NCBI GenBank assembly: GCA_031002005.1
Contig: CM061920.1
Location: 48,152,610-48,216,609 of the forward strand
Length of the DNA stretch: 64,000 nt
Source: Vandiemenella viatica
Lineage: Eukaryota; Arthropoda; Insecta; Orthoptera; Morabidae
Reading direction: 5' to 3'
The translations under genes and the position numbers were made by a program. The notes below the pieces were generated by a model, which saw nothing but the letters and a program-made list of their open reading frames with translations, made no database searches and was not told where the DNA came from. This document shows, piece after piece, positions 22,781 to 34,037 of this stretch (its first letter is position 1; every line of letters begins with the position of its first letter).

Positions 22781-25700
22781 CTGTCTGCAAGATGGGATTC
22801 ACACAAAATCTACTAGTAGCATTTTGAAAAAGTTTTGTTTAATGTACAGTCTGAGAGTCCAAAAGTAAAACAGGTTATTTTTCATTTAAAAATGACATTG
22901 AGAAGCTGAGAAACTTAAAAGTTTCAACAAATTATTATCAATTTTTCACTAAAATTGATTCACATGACTGTTAAGATTTTAACGTGGTTTCTATTAGTGT
23001 AAAGCCAGTGGTTCCATGGGTAAAATATGGTATGTATCATTTTGATGTGGCATCGGTAATCTGAGGATTCTATCTTTAACTACAACAGGAGAAAGTATTA
23101 ACTTTTAACAAATTTTAAAGAAAAAAAATTTCACTACCGTTTATCAGCTGCATTTATCAATTGTTTTTTTAAAAATCGTTTGCATCTGTTTGTTTGCTTG
23201 AATCGGTTGAGGCATAAAGAAGAAAAAAAAGTGAAGATAGGATTTTTAGGGGTTTTTAACAGCCTACAGCCCCTGATCCCAGAGGTACAGTAGGGTGTTT
23301 CAATTAGATGTGAAGTTTGAGATAAAATTTTCGTTGAATGTGATTAACACAAAAACTAGCGGTTGGAATTTGATGGGGTTTTGAATAATGTGCATCTCAT
23401 GGCCAGGGTGTCAAATAGGGGTATGTTTTATAGCAGCCCGAGTGAGTGTACAAGAATGCCAATGCTGCAATCATGCCAGCAACAGCAAGCAAGGCAGTTT
23501 ACATGTTTTTCAAGGCAGTGTCCTCAAGTAGACTCGTGATGAGCAGGAAATGGTGTGGTGGCTGTTCCAAAGAAACACGAAATAGTGCATTATGGTGAGC
23601 TCTGACTGGTCAAAGTTGTTCCCACTAAAGGGAAGGACCAAGAGTGAGGGAACAGAGGAGAATGACCTTAGGTCGAAGAAGGAGTTGAGGAGGTCTCAAA
23701 CCGACAAGTTGTCACAAGAGAAGTGACAGACGATTGGAACTTCTCTCTTGTAAGCAGGTTCTGGAGATATTCAGAATCATCACTATCTAATATTTCAAAG
23801 CTAGCAATGATGACCAAAGACAGAATACCATTAAATACAGGTGATACTGAATAGTTATGTTGTAGCCTACAGGGGTTGCAGTAAAGTACCTTCCAGTGTA
23901 GGTTGTCTAAAGGAATGGTGATGAATGAACAACGACAGATTCCACAGTTTTTAAATTGATATCAAAAACCTGAATAATATAAGGTAAAAGTGTCCATAAA
24001 TTTGTGTCAATTCTTTGTCAAACACAATTCACATCAATAGCACCCTGAATACCTGATAGAAAATGATAACAAATATAGTCACATGCGCTGTACTTAGACT
24101 ACTAATTTATAGAGCAGTGGTTCCCAATTAGTGGTACACAAGCCCATAGGTTGCATCAAGGGGTATGTGTGATAAGATCTTGGCTAAAGTAATCACTTGA
24201 AAAAAAAAATAGGTTAACATTACTATCACTGAAATATAGTTTAAGACAATTTAACTGTATGTGTGTGTGTGTGTGTGAATTATATTATATTACTGTAATG
24301 CTGTGGTTGTGTGAAGTACCAGACTGGGGGATAAATGCAGCAGCACAGACAGCTATAAGGGGGTACACAAGGTTGAGTTCTCTCTTGAATTGGTACTCAG
24401 GAAAAAACAAATTGCTAACCACTGACACAGAGCACTCTACTGATTGAATGAGATTGTGGATCCGAGTAGCAGAATAGAATTGGGTCCATGTGAGTATCTC
24501 CTAACCCACATTCTGTCTGAATTAGTGATGACTTGTAGTCTGGGTCACCACAAAGACAGAGAAATTTTTATGTTAGATGGGGAGCATGACTCACCTAAAA
24601 GAATGTATTAGTGAAAATACATCAAACGTGAGTGAGGCTGGGAGTGGCTTCATTAATTTTTGATGAATAAACAACTACAGGTTCCATGGGTAAGAAAGGG
24701 TATCTTTAATTTTAAATTGTTATCAAAAAGCCGAATAATTTAAGGTAAAAGTGTCCATAAATTTGTATCAATTCTTTCTCGAACACAATTCACATGACAA
24801 AAGTGAGAGATTCACACAAGAACTAACTACTAGTGGAATTTTGATGGAGTTGCAATTGGCATATAGCCTGTGTTTCCATGGGGAGCATAATATATATAGA
24901 TCATTTTGATATGAAATTTCTCTACAAATATAATAAAATTTTAACTGAGAAAAAGTATCACTTTTATAATGTTTTAAAGAAACAAGTTTTGACTACTGTT
25001 CATGAAACAAGCAGTTTTTAAAATTTGTGGCTGTTTCTGTGTTTGGTTGAATTGGATTGAGGGGAATGAGATTTTTATGGGGTTTTGAATAAAATACAGC
25101 CCCGATCCTTGGGGTATACTAAAGTATGTTTCATTTAGATGTTAAATCAGAAACACGAGGAATTTTCATTGCACACAAATAAGTACCCAGCTTTCTTTGA
25201 AAGTGATTTAAGCAAAAAATTATTGGTTGGAATTTGTCGGAGTTTCAAATAATGTACAGGCTGTGGTACTGCATATAAAACCAAGGTTTGTTTTGTTTTG
25301 ATCTGCTACTAAAAAACTTAGAATTTTAAGATAATTTTTTTCACATTGAATGTGATTCACAAAAATTTATCAGCTTGACTTTTTTAGGATAATATACCTA
25401 ATAGTCCAATTGGTAAAAAAAAGGCTCCATTCTTACATAATTTACATAATGACAAAAATCCAAGAAATTTATGTAGAAATATAATACGACGGTTACTGGA
25501 AAAAAAGTCTGAACATTTAAGATTTTCTAAAATGAGTTTGGAGTAATGTTCATAATCTACAAAGAAGGAATCAACTGATTTTAAAAATCATAACTCTTCT
25601 GTTTATCTATCTGTTTGAATGAAAGGAATTTATGAAAAACTATGGGTCAGAATTTGATGTACAGCTCACAAATACTGTACAGTTTATGCTCCCGAAAGGA

Positions 25701-25960
25701 GGGGTGGGGGGAAATATGGTATGTTTCATTTTAATGTGACATGTTGTGAATTTAATGTAAAGTTGTCAGAAAATTAGTATCTTTTTATGGTTAATGTAAC
25801 TGAAGAAAAGGACAAGTGGAATCTTGATAGAATTTTCAAAATATATAGCCCATGAATCAGTAGAACAAGGTATGTTTCATTTAGATTGAAAATGTGAGAA
25901 ATTAATATTAAATTGTTCACAAAATAGTGTGTACTAAACGATAAATTACTTCTCCAATTC
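22780..25960 (+). repeat. Field of diverged, irregularly spaced repeats
   Basis: The same word order recurs at least eight times: a GGAATTTTGATGGAGTTT-like word, a short spacer with ATGTACAGCC, a variable CCATGGG word, then GTATGTTTCATTTAGATGT. Clear instances start near 22,820, 22,985, 23,250, 23,350, 24,830, 25,065, 25,225, 25,640 and 25,815. Spacing is uneven (about 150-300 bp) and copies are strongly diverged, so this is an old tandem array or the interior of an old element. A non-matching stretch at about 23,400-23,900 and a duplicated block (23,910-24,030 and 24,660-24,795) interrupt it. No coding potential. Confidence 0.6.
24258..24278 (+). repeat. (TG)n microsatellite
   Basis: A short uninterrupted TG run (about ten units) within the repeat field. 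Confidence 0.9.
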
Positions 25961-26148
25961 AATTTATCAGCTTAAGTGTGACAGGATATCATTCAGAGGA
26001 ATGAAGTTACACTTTGTTATCGTGTTGCTTCATGCATACAGAATTTGCATTCAGTAAGCCACAGGTCCTGAGTATCATGCAATTCTTGAAGAGTTCTGTA
26101 CATTAACTACATTCATGAACAAACTTCGAGCTCTAGCTAGCACGAAGG

Positions 26149-26272
26149 CTGTCCCCCCCCCCTTAGTTGTCACCCCTCTTGGTTGTCACCCCCCCTTGGT
26201 TGTCCCCCCCCTTGGTTATCCCCCCTCTTGGTTGTCCCCCTCCCTCTCCCTTGGCTGTCCCACAACTCTCCC
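26149..26272 (+). repeat. C-rich minisatellite
   Basis: About six imperfect copies of a 14-18-bp unit built on CCCCCC(C)TTGGTTGT. C runs vary from four to eleven. The opposite strand has repeated G runs and could form a G-quadruplex; the array is a likely site of length variation. Confidence 0.85.
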
Positions 26273-26379
26273 TTGTGTCATATTGTGACACATGATTCTT
26301 AATGCAATCTTCAAAGAAGTTAGAAATCAGTGAGGAGAGATATGTCTTGACAGCATCCTGAAGTTCTTAGTAAGTGGTG

Positions 26380-26800
26380 ATGTGTTATCCGCTCAACCAT
26401 GCCTTCAACCCTCTGAACAGATGAAAATCAGTCTCAGTGATAGATCCAGAATATATGGTGGATGGTCGTAAAGTTAACACACGAGAAACTCTAAAGCTGA
26501 TGCCATGTGTTGTGTTTTGTGGTTGTCACTCAGAATTGTTTGGATCCAATAGACACACAACTTCTAGTATCCCCGGTCTTGTATGACGGTGTGCAAAGCA
26601 ATCCTTTAAATTTCTGGAAATTCTTCAGAAAGCTCACTGTTTGTAAACCTTTGTTTGCATATGACCAGCCGATCAATGCACTGAATGAGGCCTATAGCAG
26701 TGACAGTCTTGCACCCTTCTCCACCTTCGTCATTAATGTTGATTCACCCTTCTTTAAATTGTCTACACCATTTCTGTACACTACCATCACTCATATACAC
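26380..26800 (-). pseudogene. Possible mariner/IS630-type transposon relic
   Basis: Word order on the plus strand (agatccagaatatatggtgg, then gccatgtgttgtgttttgtg, then caccttcgtcattaatgttg and tctacaccatttctgtacac) resembles reverse-oriented mariner-type elements common in insects, where the corresponding minus strand encodes the helix-turn-helix and linker. I could not reconstruct an uninterrupted diagnostic motif, so this is low confidence. Confidence 0.3.
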
Positions 26801-26804
26801 TTTG

Positions 26805-26850
26805 CTCATCCTGAGAGGATTTTATCACATCAGTACATCGGGAAAGTCAC
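26805..26850 (+). repeat. Short Penelope-like tail remnant
   Basis: gaggattttatcacatcagtacatcgggaaagtc is the same order as the PLE tail ends at 17,345-17,386 and at 41.4 kb (reverse), with the shared CGGGAAAG(T/A)C terminus. It is only about 40 bp long, so chance similarity is possible. Confidence 0.3.
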
Positions 26851-27157
26851 CACTCATACATCCTTCAGCTTGCAAAACACAGATGACACTTCATAACTTA
26901 CATTTTTCAGCAGAATCGGTCATAGCGCCCATGTTCAACTGCCCATACCTCAGCTATAACTGTCACATTGAAGCTGACAAAGGCAGAGGTTGTGGTGACG
27001 GAACTGCACAATGGTGTGACCTGCCGATCTGACTTCTGCATATCATGAAATATGACCAGAGGTTGAAAAAACAACAGGCGCAGTATATAGTAAATAACAA
27101 ATTTATATATTAAAAATGGATGATAATTTTACTGCTGGGCACCCTAGGAGAACACAA

Positions 27158-27493
27158 TCAGCTGCCCTCCCACCCACTATAGCAGTGGTGCAGATCTCGG
27201 AATTTTCTGATCTCGGCGGAAGAACTGTGTGACTGCTGCCCATTCGAACTTATTTTGCCACCCCCATTGCACAACCCCATTGTTGCTGCTCCAATAGTCA
27301 CTGTCCCCATTGTAACTGCCCCCATTGTCCCCACTGCTCCAAGTGTCATCATCGCTGCCGCAATTGTTGTCGCCCTGGTTATGATATGAATTGCCTGCCA
27401 CTCCTCTGGAACCTGCCGCCCCAGGTGATTGCCCCCTAAACCCTTAGAAGAATAAGTCCCTGCTGTTTGGATCTTAATGGAGGTTAAAGACAC
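27158..27493 (-). repeat. Low-complexity GC-richer block with Gly/Asn/Ser-rich frames
   Basis: Overlapping minus-strand frames give a Gly-Asn-Ser-Asp-rich peptide (for example GDNNCGSDDDTWSSGDNGGS) built from imperfect ggggacaat/ggggcagt trinucleotide-like repeats. It may derive from a retrotransposon gag linker, but no zinc knuckle or protease motif is visible. I do not call a gene. Confidence 0.5.
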
Positions 27494-27944
27494 GGGGTTG
27501 TCAAGGATACATTTTTAGACTTGCTCCCAGCTATGAAGTTCCAAAGTTGTAGTATCAGGAAAAACTCTAACAGCTCTTACATTAAGACATCTGTATGGGT
27601 TGTTGGCGTTGTGGGAACTGGCATGATCTGCCACTGATGTATATAGCAGTGCAAATAAAGCCCTTCAATAGGGGTGGAAGAGGTAGTGGCAGCCAGATGC
27701 ATGCAGTAAGTTATGCAGTGAGATCTATTGCAACAGTAAAACCAGTGTGGTAGTATAGAAGATTCAGAAGATAACTATTTGATGACCAATTCGTCCATGA
27801 CATTGATTTGTCTGTTGCAGCAAATGCCAGCTGGATTTTGGAAAGAAGGTTGTATATTTCAGAGAAATATGATATGAAATCATGCCCATGGTGAAGGATC
27901 TGGTAAGTATAGTTTGAAACCATGGCAATACTTGGAAAGTGATT

Positions 27945-28155
27945 CTACCTCAGATGAGATTCAAACTTAGAAGGAAGGAAGGGAATGTTTGGTGTAGTAG
28001 AGATGGCAACTGTCAAAGTGTAGATACCATTGTAAATTTGGTGGCTTGTTGTGCACAGAGGTCTCAAGGGATTCTTGCAGTAGGCAAATGACCACATCAA
28101 GGAAGGTGGCATGGCTATTGAAAGTCCTGATGTAGTCGATGGTTTACAATACAAT
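27945..28155 (-). pseudogene. Penelope-like reverse transcriptase fragment
   Basis: The minus-strand reading from about 28,130 gives NSHATFLDVVICLLQESLET, then SVHNKPPNLQWYLHFDSCHL and YYTKHSLPSF before a stop. The order FLDV.....L.T.V..KP....YLHFDS.H...TK.S is the conserved region after the palm in Penelope-like element reverse transcriptases (compare VYRKPTHMNRYLHAASHHHP at 56.7 kb). It is a short, isolated fragment, probably of a different PLE family from those at 52 and 57 kb. Confidence 0.65.
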
Positions 28156-28860
28156 GCAATACAATATATTCACTTTACACAGATCGCAATGTGAGAGATT
28201 GGCTCTGTGATCGAGGAAAGTTATTTATTTATTTTACACCAAATGGCATTGTACATAAATATTGTAAAAATAAGTTTAAGGGAAAACCGAAGATAATTGA
28301 TCAAATCAAATATAAAGTTTCTGGAACTAAATTACACATGTGAAAATGATTATACAAACTTAAGTAGACAGTAATAGTTTTTAACACTTGCTGAGAATGA
28401 TGAAAGAGATTCCCTAAAAAATTTGATATCTGCAGAGCACTAGTTCATCAACCTGGCAATCCATTTCTAGGTCCATGGTAGAAATAGTTTATATTTGAAC
28501 TTTCAACTGATGACAGCCTCCTAGTTCTTAGCACAGCATCTGAGCATATAAAGCCAAAGTCAGCTAAGATTTCTGGTGACTCAACCAGAACGTTGACAAC
28601 TTTGAAACAGAAAGTCATATTGGCCAATTGTATGCGACTAATAGGCTACTAAACTTAGATTGGTGATAACTATCATTGATATCAGTTACATCCTCAGGAT
28701 GCTTATAAAGGCATACACATTTACAGAATTTTTATTTTTTCAGTATGACTGATTTGTAAATCAGTTAATGGAGACCAGACAACAAACCTATACTTCCGTA
28801 TGGGTTTGACAAAGACTCAGAAAAAAAGTATCAATGTTTTGGTATTCCTGAATTCTTGCT
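28156..28860. other. Intron sequence, nothing recognised
   Basis: Contains a tacaatacaatgcaatacaata simple repeat near 28,145-28,167 and otherwise plain AT-rich DNA. Confidence 0.4.
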
Positions 28861-29155
28861 TGCTCTAAAAATAAAATCAAGGCTTGGATAGGCACAAAGT
28901 CAGACCAAAGTTTTGTAACTCAATTCCTTTACTTCTCCCGTGCATCATCCCCTCATCATTCTCTCCACCAAATGCAGAACTTTGAAACCTTTTCCTACCA
29001 CCTGTCCAATGTGTCCTGCCCACTTAAGCTAGTTATCAAAAGTAATGCCAAGATATTTACATTTCAAGTCTTCAGCAAACAATTCTTTCCCCACCTCATA
29101 TTCATAATTAACCTTTTGTTTTTATTTGTGTATCTAATAAGCTGACTCTTTGTCA
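28860..29155 (-). pseudogene. LINE fragment, C-terminal part of reverse transcriptase
   Basis: The minus strand encodes VNYEYEVGKELFAEDLKCKY followed by LGITFDN.LKWAGHI, the KYLGITFD motif, then a shifted LVERM...GEVKELSYKTLV. It is the same region as the piece at 5,340-5,990 and again 5'- and 3'-truncated. Confidence 0.65.
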
Positions 29156-29159
29156 GGGA

Positions 29160-31128
29160 GTAGTCGAGTACTGGGGGTTGATATCGACTAAGTCACCTGA
29201 ACCAGATGTCGTCCAAAAATATTCTAAGTCCAAAAGAAAGTTCTGTAACCGTGTTAAAATGTTTATGCTAACTGTTAACATTGACCACAGTCGCCACTTG
29301 TAGTTTTAAACCCACCACAAGAAGGGTACTAAAGTATAAATGAAAGTCACAAGTCGAAATCACAGAATTATATTTTCCAAAATTTTCACGTTAATAATGT
29401 CATTTTACAGTTAGCAAGGCCATCGGACATTCATCTTCACCAAAAATCACAAGTTGAGAATCAAGAGCACAGACCGAAATCCCCCAGGTAAAACAAAATA
29501 AAATTCGAAATTCACATGTTTGGAAATTGATAGTCCGAAATGACAAAAAGTTCAGCTTTCAAAAATGGCCGCCACTAACGCGTCCTGTCCACCTCTAGAC
29601 TCGTGTCCAGCCTGACCTACCATGACATCACCACTTCCCGGCATCCACCTCGCTCACCATACCGCCACCGTTGAACTCACTACACAAGAAGTTACATGAA
29701 GTCACTACGAGAGGTTCCAGCCAAGTGCCCCTTCCACATCTCCTAGCTGACTTATATAAGCTCGGGTCACGTGGTGCAGCTTTTCTCCGAAAAATTACCA
29801 AATATGGATGTGTAAGAGACCTACCGTATTAGTCAAAGTTTTGTTACCTTTTTAAAATTGGCTTTAATTACTAACTCGAAATTAGGCTCAAAATATTATT
29901 CCCGATTTTAGTCTCTCGCAAAATATAAACTTTGTTTAAATTCGTTGAGTTATGGTAAAACCAGTAATCTTAACAATCAGTTGTAACTATTATTTATTGT
30001 TTTATGATATAACTCTGAAGTTATGTGGATTATCAAGCCGGAAAAATTATCGATGTGTAGCCTGAATTAAACTGCGTATTTTAGAGTTTATTTTATCTTT
30101 GTAGCTGTTACCTCTGAGACACAATAAATTATTTAGTTATTTACACGTGGGTTGTTACAGAGTGTTTTCAGAAAATTCATAACATCGGTTCTATGGCTTT
30201 AAATGACGTGAAATTAATATGTATAAAACTAGAAGAATGGATCGTTACGGCAAACTATTCTTTAACTCTGAATTTAAATAGGCTTTTGAATAATAAAATT
30301 TTGAAGTCGGGTATTCTATTTTACGTGTTCAGATTATATTTAAAAATACTTAGAGTGTTGGAAACCATCAGATTTACATGAATTTACTTCTCTTTATGGC
30401 TGTTTTAATTTATTAGTTACTTTTTACTGTGTGACTGTGTTTAAAATCAGTACAGAAGCATTTTATGTGTGCAGTGTTTATAGCAAGTTACTTTGTGATT
30501 GGATTAACAGACAACAGGTTAGTAAAATGTCTTTAAATGTGTTTAGAAAATTAATTATGTGTGTTAACTGGTATTTACATGTTCTTAGCGCTCTGGAAAT
30601 GACTTATAAGTGTTAGAATTAATTCCGAAAAGTTGAACAAATTAGTTGGTTTACCGGCGCCTGTTTATTCACTGATATCTCGTATTTTACGGCTTGAAAC
30701 AGCTTAACACCTATTGAAACTGAAAGATTAGTTTATTTCCTTTATATTTGTCTACTTTTTAAATCCTGAAATTACTTAAAAGACTTCAAATTATTTATGT
30801 GAACTGTTTAAGAAAATGAGTATTCAAAATCCTCCATAATTACTTCTTGTGATTATTAAACTCTTGAAAACTATCAGAAATCTGTTAATTAATCTACTAC
30901 ACTGTCTCAGGGATTATTATGACTACTTTTAGGACTCTAAAATGGTCAAGTTTCATTACAATGTGATATCTTCATACTGCTTTAGTCTACTATCCAGTCT
31001 ATTTCTTTAAAATACCTGCCAAACTGTATTAAAATGTGAAGTTATGTCTATAATGGTTCTAGGCCTGTGTATTATTAGACTTTTATACTCTTTACTGGAC
31101 GAAAATCACTTCAGAAATACCAAAGTCT
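29160..31128 (+). repeat. Unit 1 of a 2.1-kb tandem duplication
   Basis: This unit is repeated in the next 2.1 kb with about 2,098-bp spacing over long stretches (for example tcaagccggaaaaattat at 30,033 and 32,131; ttaccggcgcctgtttattc at 30,651 and 32,749) and about 1,993 bp near the start, so indels differ between copies. It contains GACTTATATAAGCTCG near 29,750 (TATA-like) and CAATAAATTA near 30,123 (poly(A)-signal-like). These could mark an LTR, but no internal retroviral-type coding region separates the copies. Confidence 0.75.
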
Positions 31129-31159
31129 CGTAAGGAACAAATCTGGAGATACGGGGGAG

Positions 31160-33230
31160 GATATCAGCTTTACGTTCCTTAACGATAGTTCACTTACTTA
31201 TCACTGGAGAATACTTGAAGTTCTTAAAATAGTTTGTTGACCGTGAATTGCCTAAGGAAAATGCTAACTGGTTTTCAAGATGGTCGCCACCTGTTCGTTA
31301 TTCCCCAAACAGGAAGGGTATACTATTAAATGAAAGTCAGGTTGAAGTTTCACTATTCACATATATTCAAAATGTCACTGTATTACAACTGTTCGGTTAG
31401 CAAGGCATCGGAATATCATCACACGAAAATTGCAAGTAGCGAAGCATAACCAAACCGATAATTCCCCCGGTAAAATTCAAAGTTCAAATTCCCAACATTT
31501 TACCATGTAACTGAAAAATCACAATATGGCGTCTATCGTCCATTGTGCCTTCCCGGTTGTAGGCTAGCCTCATGCTAAAGCCACCCGAGGCTAGCTCGCC
31601 GCAATCTAACACACACACGTCCTGCTTCGCTCACAATCCAGGCCAGAGTTCCTGTCATGGCGCTGCAATTTCCTATATCAAACTAGGAATAAAGTGGTCA
31701 AAATAGACATAGAAGTTTTTGATTTATCTCCCGATATTTACCAGAAATTCATGGTGTGTAGATCACGCAAAAATATGTGTTTACTGTCTCTTGGTAATAA
31801 TGATTTAAGTGCTCCAGAACGGAGTTATGGATTTATTTAGTTGGGGTGTGTTGCTACATTGGATTACATAGTCATTTCAAATCTTGGTAGCAAAAAACAG
31901 ACCGTCGAAAACTTTAGATTTCGGGCTTTAAGTTATTTTAGAAGTGCTCTCCCGTCTCTGCTGAGCTCAACCGTGCAAAAATCTTCCAAATCTGTCAATT
32001 CTAACGGGAGTTATGGAATTCCTAAGTTTCCCAGTTTTTCCATTGTGAAGCCAAATATTCTGCTTTTTCCTGAAAGTCGGTTGTGTCTTTATTTATGTTT
32101 TTATTTATAACTCTGAAGGTTTATGGATTATCAAGCCGGAAAAATTATGCGTGTGAAGTCTAAATTGAACTGCATATTCTGGAGTTTATTTCATCTTTGT
32201 AGCTGTTATATCTGAGGCACAATAAATTATTCAAATATTTACACATGGATTTAGTGTCGAGTGAATTTAGAAAGCCTATAACATCGTTTCTATTGCTTCA
32301 AACGGCATGAAATAAATATGTAGGAAGCTAAAAGGATGGATTATTAAAACAAGCTACTCTTTAACCCGGAATCTAAGTAGGCTTTTAAATAAAAAAATGC
32401 CAAAGTCAGGTATCCTATTTTACATGTTCATTTTATGTTTAAAAATACTTAAACGGTTGGAAACTACAAGATTTAGATGAATTTGATTCGCTTTATGGCT
32501 GATTTAATTTATTCTCTACTTTATATTGTGTGGCAGTGCTTAAAATCAGTGCAGAAGCATTTTATGTGTGCAGTGTTTATAGCAAGTTACTTTGTGATTG
32601 GATTATCATGCAACAGGTTAGTGAAATGCCTTTAAATGTGTCTAGAAAATTGATTATGTGTGTTAACTGGTATTTACATGCTCTTTGCGCTTTTGAAATG
32701 GTTTAATAGTGTTAGAATTAATTCCGGAAAGTCGACAAATTAGTTGGTTTACCGGCGCCTGTTTATTCACTGATATCTCGTATTTTACGGCTTCAAACAG
32801 CTTAACACCTATTAAAACTGAAAGATTAGCTTATTTCCTTTATATTTGTCTACTTTTTAAACCCTGAAATTACTTAAAAGACTTCAAATTATTTATGTGA
32901 ACTGTTTATGGGAATGAGTATTCAAAATCCTACACAATTACTTGTTTTGATTATTAACCTCTTGAAAACTATCAGAATCTATTAACTTATCTACTACACT
33001 GTCTCAAGGATTATTATGACTACTTTTAGGACTCTAAAATGGTCAAGTTTCATTACAATGTGATATCTTCATTCTGCTTCAATCTATTATTCAAAACATC
33101 CAGCCTATTTCTTTAAAATACCTGCCAAACTGTATTTAAATGTGAAGCTATGTTTATAATGGTTCTAGGCTGTGTATTATTAGCTTTTTATACTCTTTAC
33201 TGGACGAAAATCACTTCAGAAATACCAAAG
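31160..33230 (+). repeat. Unit 2 of a 2.1-kb tandem duplication
   Basis: Diverged second copy of the preceding unit, in direct orientation. Similarity is strongest from about 32,100 to 33,230 and weaker around 31,560-32,050, where the copies differ by substitution and an 89-codon chance frame appears. The degree of divergence indicates an old duplication. Confidence 0.75.
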
Positions 33231-34037
33231 CTGTTATATGCCAAAATTTATGGGTTAGATTTTACTGGTATTGAAATTACTTATTTATTTCTGAAATAAA
33301 GTTTATTAAACATGATAATAGGTTTATTTAGTGTCTATATTTACTCATTTTAACCATTCCCTTCATTTAAATCGGTTCAGAATGACTCGTTAAGTAATGT
33401 CAATATCTGCTATTACAAGTTTTTACTTTTACATGGGAATACCTATTTTATATTGGAATATCGCTGATTTACTGCAATTTATATGTTATTTACATTGGTT
33501 ATGGATTATTTATTCACTTTAGTGTATGAAAAGTGTTGTCAACTCGATTTAAAGTGTGGTACCGGATACTAAAGTTAACCCAAAACTCGGCCCGATTCTA
33601 ACCAAATATTGCAAATATAATGAGGGATACCTTACAGTCTGTTATGTGCCAAAATTTAATGGTTAGATTTCCTTGTATTGAAATTATTTATTTATCTCTG
33701 AAATAATGCGTATTAAACATGATAAAGGTTTATTTATGCATTCTATTTGCAATTATTTAACATTTACTTCGTCTAAATTGGTTCATAATAACTCGTTAAA
33801 CAATGTCAGTATCTGGTATTACAAGTTTTTACTTTTACATAGGATATTTCCTATTAGAATATCGTTGATTTAATGCAATTTATATGTTATTTACCTTGGT
33901 TATGGATTATTTATTCACTTTAGTGTATGGAAAGTGTTGTCAACTCGATTTAAAGTGTGGTACCGGATACTAAAGTTAGCCCAAAACTCGGCCCGATTCT
34001 AACCAAATATTGCAAATATAATGAGGGATACCTTACA
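33231..34037 (+). repeat. Two direct copies of a ~400-bp repeat
   Basis: Copy 1 is 33,231-33,638 and copy 2 is 33,639-34,037. Both start ctgttat(a/g)tgccaaaattta and end gcaaatataatgagggatac cttaca. The first ends directly against the second, and the second ends directly against the LINE at 34,038. The unit follows the second 2.1-kb repeat without a gap. Confidence 0.85.

Noticed and set aside
22780..25960. CRISPR-like array
   Set aside because: Repeat units are diverged, unevenly spaced and much longer than CRISPR repeats, and the DNA is eukaryotic with spliceosomal exons.
27158..27493. Minus-strand Gly/Asn/Ser-rich frame of 111 codons as a possible silk- or gag-like gene
   Set aside because: Low-complexity trinucleotide-like composition, several overlapping frames, no start context, no zinc knuckle and no splice support.
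29160..33230. Complete LTR retrotransposon with the two 2.1-kb units as LTRs
   Set aside because: Almost no sequence lies between the units, and there is no gag, protease, integrase, primer-binding site or polypurine tract that I can see.
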